Source of the DNA: Knoellia remsis
Lineage (GTDB): Bacteria; Actinomycetota; Actinomycetes; Actinomycetales; Dermatophilaceae
Reading direction: 5' to 3'
Assembly: GCF_003002895.1 (NCBI RefSeq)
Contig: NZ_PVTI01000010.1
Span: 52,642 to 116,641 of the forward strand
DNA length: 64,000 bases
Below the pieces are notes generated by a model. It had not been told where the DNA came from. It was given only the letters and a program-made list of their open reading frames with translations, and made no database searches. Shown piece after piece: positions 25,908-35,993 of the stretch (position 1 is the first letter of the stretch; every line of letters begins with the position of its first letter). Both the position numbers and the translations under genes were made by a program.

Positions 25908-26408
25908 ATGGCTTCGGACACGACGAGCGGTGCCCTCCCGACGGCGGCACGCCTGACCTTCCTCGCGATGGTGCCCGTCCATCTCGTCGTGCTGGTGTGG
26001 GGTGGGTTCGGCCACGTCGTCCTCGCCACGTGCGGCGGCTGGATGATCTTCGCGTATGTGCTCTTCGTCGGCCCGGTCCTCTTCGTATGCCTGGCGATCA
26101 CGACGGTGCTGTCCTTCTTCCGCCGCGAACGGCCACGCACGCTGCCGGTGCCGCAGGTCGTGACGCTCTGGGTGGTGTGGCTGGGGCTCATCGTCTTCGG
26201 CACCTTCCTCGCAGACTTCGGGGACGTCGAGGGATCCCAGTGCTCGGTCCTCGGGGACACGTCCGAGCAGATCGGCCTCTCGAACGTCCTCGCTGCCAGC
26301 GGCCTCGGCGTGGCGGGCCTGGCATGGGTGGCCCTGACCGTCCTCCAGGCCGTGGGCCTCGCCCGGCAGGGCCGTACGAAGCATGACCCGAGGATGATAG
26401 CGTCATGA
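25908..26408 (+). CDS. Hypothetical integral membrane protein
   Basis: 166 aa, four hydrophobic segments (LTFLAMVPVHLVVLVWGGF; GWMIFAYVLFVGPVLFVCLAI; VTLWVVWLGLIVFGTFLADF; LGVAGLAWVALTVLQAVGL) with a short loop rich in Cys/Ser/Asp after the third. No family recognised. ATG 25908 is preceded by CAGACT (25896-25901) six bases away, the same arrangement as the gene at 40910. The stop runs into the vapB promoter. Confidence 0.65.
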   Translation: MASDTTSGALPTAARLTFLAMVPVHLVVLVWGGFGHVVLATCGGWMIFAYVLFVGPVLFVCLAITTVLSFFRRERPRTLPVPQVVTLWVVWLGLIVFGTFLADFGDVEGSQCSVLGDTSEQIGLSNVLAASGLGVAGLAWVALTVLQAVGLARQGRTKHDPRMIAS

Positions 26409-26420
26409 TACTGTCATGGT
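26397..26420 (+). promoter_or_regulatory. Promoter/operator of second vapBC
   Basis: GATACT at 26407-26412 is a good -10 ending eight bases before the vapB ATG, so the message is probably leaderless. TCATG occurs at 26403 and 26414, one helical turn apart, a likely binding site for the VapB dimer. The site overlaps the end of the preceding membrane-protein gene. Confidence 0.5.
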
Positions 26421-26657
26421 ATGGCGACCCTGCAAGTGAAGAACGTCCCGGACGAGCTCTATGCCGCGGTCAAGGAGCGGGCCGCGAAGGAGCACATGAC
26501 CGTGAGCGACCTCGTGCTGCGCAACCTTCGCCGCGAGGTCGAGCGCATGTCCGTGGATGAGTGGCTCGAGCGGGTCACCTCTCGACGGGCGGGAGAGCCT
26601 CCCCGCGACATCGACGTCCAAGCCGTGATGGATGAGGTCAGAGCGGAACTCGGGTGA
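26421..26657 (+). CDS. vapB: FitA/VapB-type ribbon-helix-helix antitoxin
   Basis: 78 aa. MATLQVKNVPDELYAAVKER followed by HMTVSDLVLRNLRREV is a FitA-like ribbon-helix-helix; the C-terminal PRDIDVQAVMDEVRAELG is the toxin-binding tail. It differs from the vapB at 21869. The stop overlaps the toxin's GTG. Confidence 0.85.
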   Translation: MATLQVKNVPDELYAAVKERAAKEHMTVSDLVLRNLRREVERMSVDEWLERVTSRRAGEPPRDIDVQAVMDEVRAELG

Positions 26658-27046
26658 CGGTCGTCGTCGACGCGAGTGCCCTCGTTGACCTCTTGGTCGC
26701 CTCGCCGAAACAGGTGCGCGCCGCGCAGGCGCTGCGGGGCGCCGGTGAGCTGCTCGCGCCGGATCTGCTGTTCGCTGAGGTGACCTCCGCGCTGGCCCGA
26801 ATGCACCGTGCCGGCAGGTTGACCGAGGATGACGCGCGTCGGGCGATCGACGACCTGGTGGACTTCCCTGTGACCTCGGTGCCCCATCGCGCATTGACCC
26901 CGGCTGTGTGGGGTCTGCGTCACAACATTCGCGTCTCCGATGCGTACTACGTGTCTCTGGCCCAGGAGTTCGGTGCACCCTTGGTGACTTCAGACCTTCG
27001 GCTCGCTCGTGGGGCCAGCGGTGTTGCCATCGTCACCATCACCTGA
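26654..27046 (+). CDS. vapC: VapC-type PIN-domain toxin, second locus
   Basis: 130 aa. Metal-binding acidic residues in VVVDASALVDLL, LLFAEVTSALARM, IRVSDAYYVSLAQEF and LVTSDLRLARG. A canonical single-domain PIN toxin that is probably an endoribonuclease. GTG at 26654 overlaps vapB. The gene lies in the accessory part of the window, with somewhat less extreme codon choice than the nuo genes. Confidence 0.87.
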   Translation: MTVVVDASALVDLLVASPKQVRAAQALRGAGELLAPDLLFAEVTSALARMHRAGRLTEDDARRAIDDLVDFPVTSVPHRALTPAVWGLRHNIRVSDAYYVSLAQEFGAPLVTSDLRLARGASGVAIVTIT

Positions 27047-27060
27047 GGAGGGTGACACCT

Positions 27061-27798
27061 GTGATCCAGCTGAGATGGGTGTGGGTGTTCCTGGACACCC
27101 CCGAGGCCGATGCGCCGGCGTCCGAGGCGTTCTGGCGTCGCGTGACCCGGACCCACCTCTCCTCGAGGCGGGGTGGGCGAGCCGAGTTCGCGACGCTCCT
27201 GCCGGAGCAGGGCGATCCGTGGCTCAAGGTCCAGCGCATCACCGACAGCCCAATCGGCGGCAAGGTCCACCTCGACCGCGACGTGGATGACGTCGACACC
27301 GCCGCGGCCGAGGCCACGCGGCTCGGCGCGATGGAGGTCCGCCGTGACCCCGACGGCACGGTTGTCGTCATGCGTTCCCCGGGCGGCTTCGTCTTCTGCA
27401 TCACGTCGTGGGCGGACCACGACAGCGCCACCACGCAGGTGCGCGGCGGCCAGCCGGACCTCCTCGACCAGGTGTGCCTCGACGCGCCGAGCGAGGCGTA
27501 TGCCGTCGAGCTCGCCTTCTGGGAGCGGCTCACCGGGTGGTCGCGAGGCGAGGACAACTACGCCGAGTTCACCTCGCTGGAGCGACCGGACGGCATACCG
27601 GTCAAGCTGCTCGTGCAACGCCTCGGTGAGCCGACCGGCACGGTCCGCGGGCACCTCGACTTCGCGACCCACGACCGCGAGGCCAGCGTCGAGACCCACG
27701 TCGCCGCGGGCGCCAAGGTCGTGAGCGTCCACGACGGGTGGCACGTCATGCGCGACCCCGTCGGGCGCACCTACTGCCTCACCCGGCGGACACCCTGA
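27061..27798 (+). CDS. Tandem VOC (glyoxalase-like) domain protein
   Basis: 245 aa with two VOC half-repeats: residues 1-115 (IQLRWVWVFLDTP ... RSPGGFVFCITS) and 130-245 (LDQVCLDAPSEAYAVELAFWERLTGW ... MRDPVGRTYCLTRR). Both end in the Gly-x-x-Phe/Tyr-Cys strand typical of the fold. GTG 27061 follows AGGAGG at about 27047-27052. It follows vapC by 14 nt, but its function is unlikely to be related. A CGGCATAC octamer forces a rare ATA codon in DGIPVK. Confidence 0.78.
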   Translation: MIQLRWVWVFLDTPEADAPASEAFWRRVTRTHLSSRRGGRAEFATLLPEQGDPWLKVQRITDSPIGGKVHLDRDVDDVDTAAAEATRLGAMEVRRDPDGTVVVMRSPGGFVFCITSWADHDSATTQVRGGQPDLLDQVCLDAPSEAYAVELAFWERLTGWSRGEDNYAEFTSLERPDGIPVKLLVQRLGEPTGTVRGHLDFATHDREASVETHVAAGAKVVSVHDGWHVMRDPVGRTYCLTRRTP

Positions 27799-27863
27799 CC
27801 GTTCGCCTTCCGTGACGACGGGGCGCGGGTTAGCGTGGCCCCACCGACGCACGTGGAGGTGCG

Positions 27864-29084
27864 ATGGCGATCAGAGGCCTCAAGGGCAGGCGGGACGCGC
27901 TCGAGCGCGCCCGGGGCGCGTGGGCACAGGACCATGCCACGCCGCCGGCGGAGGTGCCGGACGAGATCGTCGAGAGCTGGAACCGCAGTGCCGACCACGT
28001 CTCCGACGACGTCACCGAGGCACCGATGGCGGACCCTGACGAGACCCGTCAGCAGTTCGAGGCATCGCCGCTGCACGTCGCCGTCGGCCAGCTCGAGGCC
28101 GAGCTGCGCCGGGTCGCCGAGGACGGCGACCTCGTCGTCGCCGTCACCGACGCGGACACCCGGCTGCTGTGGACCTATGGCGGGCGGGTCATGCGGCGCA
28201 AGGCCGAGAGTGTGAACTTCGTGCCGGGCGGACGCTGGGACGAGGACAGCGTCGGCACCAACGCCCTCACCCTCGCCCAGCGCACCGGACGCACCCAGAC
28301 GGTCTTCTCCGCCGAGCACTACGCGCCGATCGTGCACAACTGGGTCTGCTGGGCCGCGCCGGTGCGCGACCTCGCGACGGGGGAGCAGCTCGGCGTCCTC
28401 GACCTGTCGACGACGTGGGACCGAACCCACCCCATCGGCGCGGCCACCGCGACCGCCCTGGCCAGCCTCCTCGAGCGGGAGATCCCGCGAGCAGGCTTGG
28501 GAGACAGCACAACTCGCGCCGGCAGCGGCCTCACCCTGCGCATCCTCGGAGCCGCCGAGGCGCACGTCGACGGCACCCGCCTGCTGCTCACCAGGCGACA
28601 GAGCGAGATCCTCGCCCTGCTCGCCCTGCACCCCGAAGGGCTCAGCCTCGACGCCCTGCACGCCGCGCTCTACGGCGACGCCCGCGTCTCGACCTCGACC
28701 CTCAAGGCCGAGGTGTCGCACCTGCGCCAGGCCCTCGGCGGGAGACTCCTGTCGCGCCCCTACCGTCTCGACCTTCCCGTCGCGTGCGACGCCACCGAGG
28801 TGATGCGCGCGGTCCGCAGCGGCGACGTCGACGCCGCGGTGACGGCATACGGAGGAGACCTCGTGCCGGGCACGGACTCGCCGGAGCTGACCTCGACCGG
28901 CGAGTACCTCGCGGTCGCCGTGCGCGAGTCCCTGCTCGCGGACCCGCGACCCGACGTCGTCGTGCGGTATGCCCGCGCCGTCCCCTACGACACCGAGGTC
29001 ACCGAGCGCGCGCTCGCCGTGCTCGGGGAGCGGCAGCACCCGGTGAAGGCCGAGCTCGCGGCGATCCTCGCGGCCAACCGCTGA
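27864..29084 (+). CDS. GAF-domain transcriptional regulator upstream of aldehyde dehydrogenase
   Basis: 406 aa. N-terminal ESWNRSADHVS motif and GAF-like domain at about 75-210 (VVAVTDADTRLLWTYGG, GTNALTLAQRTGRTQTVFSAEHYAP), as in AcoR-type acetoin/alcohol regulators. There is no AAA+ domain; instead a winged-helix output domain at about 225-320 (LLLTRRQSEILALLALHPEG, STLKAEVSHLRQALGG) resembles OmpR/SARP. It probably senses an aldehyde or alcohol signal and controls the aldehyde dehydrogenase downstream. RBS GGAGG precedes ATG. The last codons and stop are exactly duplicated (14 nt, 29071-29084 and 29085-29098). Confidence 0.85.
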   Translation: MAIRGLKGRRDALERARGAWAQDHATPPAEVPDEIVESWNRSADHVSDDVTEAPMADPDETRQQFEASPLHVAVGQLEAELRRVAEDGDLVVAVTDADTRLLWTYGGRVMRRKAESVNFVPGGRWDEDSVGTNALTLAQRTGRTQTVFSAEHYAPIVHNWVCWAAPVRDLATGEQLGVLDLSTTWDRTHPIGAATATALASLLEREIPRAGLGDSTTRAGSGLTLRILGAAEAHVDGTRLLLTRRQSEILALLALHPEGLSLDALHAALYGDARVSTSTLKAEVSHLRQALGGRLLSRPYRLDLPVACDATEVMRAVRSGDVDAAVTAYGGDLVPGTDSPELTSTGEYLAVAVRESLLADPRPDVVVRYARAVPYDTEVTERALAVLGERQHPVKAELAAILAANR

Positions 29085-29207
29085 CGGCCAACCGCTGACG
29101 GTCGGCAGTCCCGCGAGCGGCCAACCTTTGACCAACCCGGCCTCTCCTAGCGTCCGCAGGGACGGGTGACGCAGCGGAGCGTCGCCGCAGGACAAGGAGG
29201 TCTGGTC
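29085..29207 (+). promoter_or_regulatory. Upstream region of aldehyde dehydrogenase with GGCCAACC repeats
   Basis: GGCCAACC appears at about 29072, 29086 and 29120, followed by TGACCAACC. These short direct repeats between the regulator and its probable target are candidate operator sites; the first two also come from the stop-codon duplication, so the case is weak. Confidence 0.35.
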
Positions 29208-30736
<1,529 letters not shown>

Positions 30737-30737
<1 letters not shown>

Positions 30738-31162
30738 TGGAGCCCTTCACCGGCGGCGGTGAGGCCGGCGTCCGCGTCACACCAGGCGACATGACGCGCG
30801 TCGACCTCACCGCCGCGGCGGCCACCCTCCTCGCGAAGCTCGAGGGGGTCCACGGGCCGCTGATGTTCCACCAGTCCGGCGGGTGCTGCGACGGGTCCTC
30901 GCCGATGTGCTTCCCGGTTGGTGAGTTCATGACCTCGGAGGCGGACGTGATGCTCGGGGTGCTCGCGCCCGAAGGCGTCACCCCGATCGAGTTCTGGATG
31001 AGCACGTCGCAGTACGAGTACTGGAAGCACACCCACCTCACCGTCGACGTCGTGCCCGGGCGCGGGTCGGGGTTCTCTGTCGAGGCACCCGAGGGCGTGC
31101 GCTTCCTCATCCGCTCGCGCCTCATGACGCAGGAGGAGCTGGTCGCGTTCGGGCTGCTGTGA
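30737..31162 (+). CDS. DUF779 domain protein
   Basis: 141 aa. HQSGGCCDGSSPMCFPVGEF contains a conserved Cys cluster, and the end EGVRFLIRSRLMTQEE is typical of DUF779, a family nearly always encoded next to acetaldehyde/ethanol dehydrogenases. The cysteines suggest metal binding or a redox/chaperone role for the dehydrogenase; that role is not established. Overlaps the ALDH stop by one base. Confidence 0.85.
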
Positions 31163-31220
31163 CGCGAGGTCGTCTTGTTGGCCCGTGCGCGCGTATGCCG
31201 GCGGCGCGCCCGCCCCGTCG

Positions 31221-31311
31221 CAACTTTCCCGCCCCATGGCAGAAGGTTGAGTGAGGCACGACTTCTGTTCCCCTCACTCGCTCAAGGTTCCCGCATGGGG
31301 CGGGAAAGTTG
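31221..31311. repeat. Interspersed inverted-repeat element, copy 2
   Basis: 18-bp perfect arms, 31221-31238 and 31294-31311, with an inner imperfect pairing (GGTTGAGTGAGG with CCTCACTCGCTCAAGG). The right side, 31283-31311, repeats 29 nt of the element at 302-330 with one mismatch. It lies in the gap between the DUF779 gene and an MFS gene. Probably a short non-autonomous repeat family. Confidence 0.7.
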
Positions 31312-31342
31312 AGGTGCTGGAGCGGTCGTAGGCTCACCTCTC

Positions 31343-32653
31343 GTGCCGCTCCTCCTCGACCTCGAACCGCTGAGGAGCAACCCGGACTACCGGCGGCTGT
31401 ATGCCGGCTTCACCCTCTCGAACATCGGCTCCCAGCTCGCGGTCGTCGCCATCGGCCTGCAGGTCTACGACCTCACGAGGTCGACGGCATCGGTCGGCAT
31501 TGTCGGGCTCTGTGCGCTCGTGCCGCTCGTCGTCATGGGGCTCTACGGCGGGACGCTCGTCGACCACTTCGACCGGCGCGTCGTCGGGCTCGTCGCGCAG
31601 GCCGTGGCGTTCGCCGTGTCGGTGCTCTGCGCGCTGCAGGCCTGGCTCGGCAACACCGAGGTGTGGGTGCTCTATGCGCTCGTCGCCGCATGGAACGCGG
31701 CCTTCGCCGTGTCGTCACCGGCGCGCACCTCGATCTACCCGCGCATCCTGCGGCGCGAGCAGCTGCCCGCGGCCAACGCCCTGTCCGTCTTCGCGATGAA
31801 CGCGTCGATGACGGTGGGGCCGCTGCTGGCCGGACTCCTCGTCGACTGGGGCGGCTTCAAGACGGCGTACACCGTCGACGCCGTCATCACCACGGCCGCA
31901 CTGTGGGGACTGGCCCGACTGCCTTCTCTCCCAACGGAACCCGTCGACGGTGCACTCGACGGTGACGACGCCGGAAGCCGGGTCGCGACCAGGAGGCGCG
32001 CACCCGGCATACGGTCGGTGCTCGACGGGTTCGCCTTCCTCGCGACGCGACCCAACGTCCGCATGACCTTCGTCGCGGACATCGCGGCGATGGTGCTCGC
32101 GCAGCCGCGGGTGCTCTTCCCGGCGGCGGGTGCGGTGATCTTCGGCGGGGGAGCGACGACGGTCGGCGCGCTGTCGGCGGCCGCGGCCGTGGGCGGGATC
32201 GGGGCGATGTTCTTCTCGGGCCGGCTCGGGACGGTGATCCACCAGGGCCGCGCCATCATGATCTCGATCGTCGGCTGGGGCGCCGCCATCGCCGGGTTCG
32301 GTGCGGCGATGCTCGCCGCCGGCGGGGTGCTGACCCGCGGGCAGGCGCTCTGGGTGGGGCTCGCCGCGATGGCGGTCGCGGGTGCCTCGGACTCGGTGAG
32401 CGCGGTTTTCCGCACGACGATCCTGCAGTCGGCGACGCCGGACCACCTGCGCGGCCGGCTGCAGGGCGTCTTCATCGTCGTCGTCGCGGGCGGGCCGCGG
32501 CTGGGCGAGCTGCTCGGCGGGTTCGTCGCCGAGGGCGTGGGTGAGGGCTGGACGGCCGTCGCGGGTGGGCTGGCCTGTGTCGCAGCGATCCTCGTGCTCG
32601 CGCGGGCGCAGCCGGGGTTCCTCCGCTACGACGCACGCACCCCGACACCGTGA
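31343..32653 (+). CDS. MFS exporter (EntS-like)
   Basis: 436 aa, twelve predicted helices. The N-terminus, LRSNPDYRRLYAGFTLSNIGSQLAVVAIGLQVYDLT, and the loop DHFDRR between helices 2 and 3 are typical of the EntS-like MFS group that exports siderophores or drugs. GTG 31343 has TAGGCT (31329-31334) eight bases upstream and no Shine-Dalgarno. Substrate unknown; no siderophore genes are nearby. Confidence 0.85.
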   Translation: MPLLLDLEPLRSNPDYRRLYAGFTLSNIGSQLAVVAIGLQVYDLTRSTASVGIVGLCALVPLVVMGLYGGTLVDHFDRRVVGLVAQAVAFAVSVLCALQAWLGNTEVWVLYALVAAWNAAFAVSSPARTSIYPRILRREQLPAANALSVFAMNASMTVGPLLAGLLVDWGGFKTAYTVDAVITTAALWGLARLPSLPTEPVDGALDGDDAGSRVATRRRAPGIRSVLDGFAFLATRPNVRMTFVADIAAMVLAQPRVLFPAAGAVIFGGGATTVGALSAAAAVGGIGAMFFSGRLGTVIHQGRAIMISIVGWGAAIAGFGAAMLAAGGVLTRGQALWVGLAAMAVAGASDSVSAVFRTTILQSATPDHLRGRLQGVFIVVVAGGPRLGELLGGFVAEGVGEGWTAVAGGLACVAAILVLARAQPGFLRYDARTPTP

Positions 32654-32714
32654 CACCGCCTAGATTGGCCGAGAACGGCATACGGCTCTGCGACGGCGAC
32701 AAGGAGGACGACGC

Positions 32715-33713
32715 ATGAGCGAGGCGACGGCAACGCAACGACCGGCCCGGAACGAGTCCATGCTCACGGTCATCGTCGCGTTCGCGGCCAACCTGCTCAT
32801 CGCGCTCGCCAAGACCGTCGCGGCCGTGGTCACCGGGTCGGCGTCGATGGTCGCCGAGGCAGCGCACTCGTGGGCCGACACCGGCAACGAGGTGTTCCTG
32901 CTCATCGGGTCCCGTCGGTCGGTGAGGCCGGCGGACGAGCGCCACGTGCTCGGGTGGGGACGCGTCGGCTACATCTGGTCGATGTTCGCGGCCTTCGGGC
33001 TCTTCAGCGTCGGCGCCGCCGTCTCGGTCTGGCACGGCGTCACCTCGCTCACCGCACCGGCGAGCGAAGGCGAGACGCCGGCATACGGCTGGGCCTGGGC
33101 GGTCCTCGGCATCGCCTTCGTCCTCGAGGGCACGTCGTTCCTGCAGGCCCTGCGTGAAGCGCGCTCACTCGCGGCCCGGCGGCGCCTGCATCCGTTGCGC
33201 TACATCAGGATCACGTCGAACCCGATGTTGCGGTCGGTCTTCGCCGAGGACCTGTCCGCGCTCATCGGGCTCGTCATCGCGGGGATCGGGATCGGGCTGC
33301 ACCAGGTCACCGGCGACCCGCGATGGGACGCCGCCGGCTCGATCGCGGTGGGCCTGCTCCTCGGGGTCGTCGCGATCTTCCTCATCCGGCGCATTATGGA
33401 CTTCCTCGCCGGCGAGACGGTGACGCCGTTGGCGCGCAACCTCGCGCTGCGCGGCCTGCTGGACCACCCGGACATCGAGCGGGTGAGCTTCTTGTTCATG
33501 GAGTGGATCGGCGCCGACCGGATCCTGCTCGTCGCGGCCGTCGACCTCGTCGGCGACAGGTCCGAGTCCGACGTGGCCGCGCGACTGGCACAGATCGGTG
33601 AGGAGCTGAGTGCGGTCCCGCAGGTGGAGCGCGCGGTCCTCACCCTGACTCCGCCCGGTGACGACACGGCGCTCGAGCCGGGGGAGCTGCCGAGTTGGTA
33701 CCTCAGCGGCTGA
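32715..33713 (+). CDS. Cation diffusion facilitator family transporter
   Basis: 332 aa, about six helices. The metal sites are recognisable as [16 protein letters not shown] (helix 2, His/Asp) and [11 protein letters not shown] (helix 5). The C-terminal domain after residue 240 is the cytoplasmic ferredoxin-like fold. It exports zinc, manganese or a similar ion in exchange for protons; the metal cannot be deduced. Strong RBS AAGGAGG in front of ATG. The stop is nine bases from the convergent mtr gene, within a 20-nt tandem duplication. Confidence 0.85.
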   Translation: MSEATATQRPARNESMLTVIVAFAANLLIALAKTVAAVVTGSASMVAEAAHSWADTGNEVFLLIGSRRSVRPADERHVLGWGRVGYIWSMFAAFGLFSVGAAVSVWHGVTSLTAPASEGETPAYGWAWAVLGIAFVLEGTSFLQALREARSLAARRRLHPLRYIRITSNPMLRSVFAEDLSALIGLVIAGIGIGLHQVTGDPRWDAAGSIAVGLLLGVVAIFLIRRIMDFLAGETVTPLARNLALRGLLDHPDIERVSFLFMEWIGADRILLVAAVDLVGDRSESDVAARLAQIGEELSAVPQVERAVLTLTPPGDDTALEPGELPSWYLSG

Positions 33714-33746
33714 CGCGGTCGTTCAACGGCTGAGGCGGTCGTTCAG
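33707..33746. repeat. 20-nt tandem duplication across the mtr and CDF gene ends
   Basis: Two 20-nt units, 33707-33726 and 33727-33746, differ at two positions. They span the stop codons of both convergent genes, so the duplicate adds a second copy of the mtr C-terminal codons after its stop. Confidence 0.7.
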
Positions 33747-35153
33747 CGGGAGGCCGAGGAGGGCGTTCTCGACGACCTCGGCGAGGGCGGGATGGATCCA
33801 GTACTGCCCGCGCGCCACCTCACGCGCCGACTGCCCGAAACTCGCCGCCTGGATGAGCGGCTGGATCAGGGTCGAGGCGTCCGGGCCCATGCAGTGCGCG
33901 CTGATGATGCCGCCGGAGTCCGGGTCCGCGCAGACGACGAGGATCGAGGTCGTGTCCTCGAGCGCCCAGCCGTATGCCGTGTCGCCGAAGGCCTGCGTGT
34001 AGCTCACGTAGGGGGTCCCCGCCTCGTCGAGCTCGGCCCGGGTGGGCCCGAACGCCGCGACCTGCGGGTGCCCGAAGACGGCGTGCGGCACGAACCGGTG
34101 GTCGGCCTCGACCGGCCCCTCGCCTGGGAGGCGGCCCGCGTCGACCGCGACGTTGTGGGCGACGACCCGCGCCTCGTGGTTCGCGACGTGCTTGAGCTGC
34201 CACGAGTTCGCGACGTCGCCGAGCGCCCAGACACCGTCGGCTGTGGTGCGTTGCTGCGCGTCGACCCTGACGACGCCCCAGTCGTCGAGCTCGATGCCGC
34301 CGGCCTCGACGTCGAGCCGCGCGCCGTTCGGGGTGCGGCCGACGGCGACGAGCACGGCGTCGGCCTCGACGTCGGTGGCGCCGTCGCGACCCATGAGCCC
34401 GAGCGTCCAGGTGCCCTCGGGGGAACGCGACGCCGAGGCGACGACGGTGTCGAGGCGCAGGTCGTGACGGCCGCGGGAGAGCTCGGTGTAGCGGCGGGAG
34501 ATCTCGGCGTCCTCTGTCCGCAAGAGCGCGCCCGAGCGCTGGATCTGGGTGACCTCGACGCCGAGCGCGCCGAAGACGTGCGCGAACTCGCACGCGACGA
34601 ACCCGCCGCCCACGATCGCGAGCCGACGCGGCAGCTCGTCGATGCGCATGATCGTGTCGCTCGTGTGCACGCCGCGCTTGGGGTCGACCCGGTCGAGGCC
34701 GTCGACGTCGAGCAGGTCCGCGCGCGACCCGGCCGCGACGACGACCCGGTCGGCGGTGATCTCCTCACCGGTGTCGAGCGCGAGGCGACGCCTCCCCACG
34801 AAACGCGCGCGGGCGGCATACAGGGTGACGAAGTCCTGGCTGCGCCGGTAGCGCTCGCCGCCGGCGGAGATCTCGTCGATGCGGTTCGTGAAGATGCGGT
34901 CGCGGATGGCGGGCCAGTCGACGGTGGCTGGGGCGCTGTCGACCGTCACGCCGAGCCGGCGCGCCTCGTGGGCCTCGGTGATGCGGTCGGCCGGGAGGAC
35001 GAGCATCTTCGTGGGGATGCAGCCGACGTTGAGGCAGGTGCCGCCGAACGTGCCCTCCTCGACGATCGCGATGTCGAGACCTTCGAGCTCGGGCGTGACG
35101 AGCGAGTTCCCCGACCCGGACCCGATGATGATGAGGTCGTGGTGGCGCGCCAT
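33723..35153 (-). CDS. mtr: Mycothione reductase
   Basis: 476 aa flavoprotein disulfide reductase. FAD motif IIIGSGSGN, redox pair in GGTCLNVGCIPTKM, NADPH motif AIVGGGFVACEFA, and the C-terminal dimerisation region with HPALAEVVENAL. It reduces oxidised mycothiol, the actinobacterial low-molecular-weight thiol. The GSGSGN start and lack of the lipoamide-dehydrogenase C-terminus separate it from Lpd. ATG 35153 with TACGCT ending six bases upstream (inside a GTATGCCG/CGGCATAC octamer) suggests a leaderless message. Confidence 0.92.
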   Translation of the reverse strand: MARHHDLIIIGSGSGNSLVTPELEGLDIAIVEEGTFGGTCLNVGCIPTKMLVLPADRITEAHEARRLGVTVDSAPATVDWPAIRDRIFTNRIDEISAGGERYRRSQDFVTLYAARARFVGRRRLALDTGEEITADRVVVAAGSRADLLDVDGLDRVDPKRGVHTSDTIMRIDELPRRLAIVGGGFVACEFAHVFGALGVEVTQIQRSGALLRTEDAEISRRYTELSRGRHDLRLDTVVASASRSPEGTWTLGLMGRDGATDVEADAVLVAVGRTPNGARLDVEAGGIELDDWGVVRVDAQQRTTADGVWALGDVANSWQLKHVANHEARVVAHNVAVDAGRLPGEGPVEADHRFVPHAVFGHPQVAAFGPTRAELDEAGTPYVSYTQAFGDTAYGWALEDTTSILVVCADPDSGGIISAHCMGPDASTLIQPLIQAASFGQSAREVARGQYWIHPALAEVVENALLGLPLNDRLSR

Positions 35154-35252
35154 GACGGCAGCGTATGCCGCGTGCCTCCGTCGCGAGTCGGAGGTGCTGT
35201 TCCGTCGTGGGCCGGATGCGCGGGCTCGCTCTGGCAAGTCATGGTGGTGGGC

Positions 35253-35627
35253 ATGAGGCAGAGAAGTCAGGTGTGGGGTTCGGTCGCGGTCGCCGTCCTC
35301 ATGACCGTCGCCGTGGGGCTGTTGTCGCCGCTGCTCATCGACGACCCGGGTGCACGGTGGGCCGGCTATGTCGCGGGCGCGGTCCTGGCCGTGGCGTTGT
35401 GGGTCGGTCTCTTCTTCGGGCAGTGGGGTGCACGGGCGGGCAAGGGCGGCCGCGGTGGGCGAGTGCTGCCATCGGCGTCGTCCTTCCTCAGCGCCGCGGC
35501 GATCGCCGTCGCGTTGGGTACGGCGATGGTGCTGGCGGTGGGCAACCTCGCCGGGTGGTCGATCGGTGCGGTCCTCGCCATCGCGACGTCGGGCGGGTGG
35601 GCCGCCCGTCGGACCGACTCGTCCTGA
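35253..35627 (+). CDS. Small hypothetical membrane protein
   Basis: 124 aa, four hydrophobic segments (SVAVAVLMTVAVGLLSPLLI; AGYVAGAVLAVALWVGLFFG; SFLSAAAIAVALGTAMVLAV; WSIGAVLAIATSGGWA) separated by short basic loops. No family recognised. An ATG at 35241 in the same frame is an alternative start. It stands alone ahead of the WXG100-like gene. Confidence 0.6.
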   Translation: MRQRSQVWGSVAVAVLMTVAVGLLSPLLIDDPGARWAGYVAGAVLAVALWVGLFFGQWGARAGKGGRGGRVLPSASSFLSAAAIAVALGTAMVLAVGNLAGWSIGAVLAIATSGGWAARRTDSS

Positions 35628-35750
35628 CGCCCCGGGGGGACGTCGTGCGGTCACCCGAGTTGTCCACAGGGGGCGGTGTGTGGGCGGTCTGTCCACAGGA
35701 GAGGGACTTGGCGGTCGACACGGGTTGTGTTGTCGCAGTTGGCTCCTCGC

Positions 35751-35993
35751 ATGGTGGATGCAACGGATCTCAGAAGTCGGGCCCGGCGGTGGCGACGGTC
35801 GGCGGAGCGCACGCGCGAGGAGGTGGGCACGCTCGGTGTCGTGGCTCAGCTGAGCTGGCGGGGGCGCACGGCGGACGAGTTCCGTCGGGTCATCTCGGTC
35901 AGGGTTCGCGAGCTGCGTGAGCTCGGCGAGCGTGAGGACGCGGTGGCCGACCTGCTCGACCGGGTCGCGGATCGGGTGGAGCAGGCGGCGTGA
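35751..35993 (+). CDS. WXG100-like small helical protein
   Basis: 80 aa, predicted helical hairpin, with W36-R-G38 in QLSWRGRTADEFRRVISVRV at the turn, the WxG signature of ESX/type VII substrates. Two amphipathic helices of about 30 residues flank it. The usual YxxxD/E secretion motif is not visible near the C-terminus. Its stop overlaps the GTG of a hydrolase gene, so the two are translated together. It is likely the partner or chaperone of that protein; no ESX secretion genes lie in this window. Confidence 0.6.
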   Translation: MVDATDLRSRARRWRRSAERTREEVGTLGVVAQLSWRGRTADEFRRVISVRVRELRELGEREDAVADLLDRVADRVEQAA

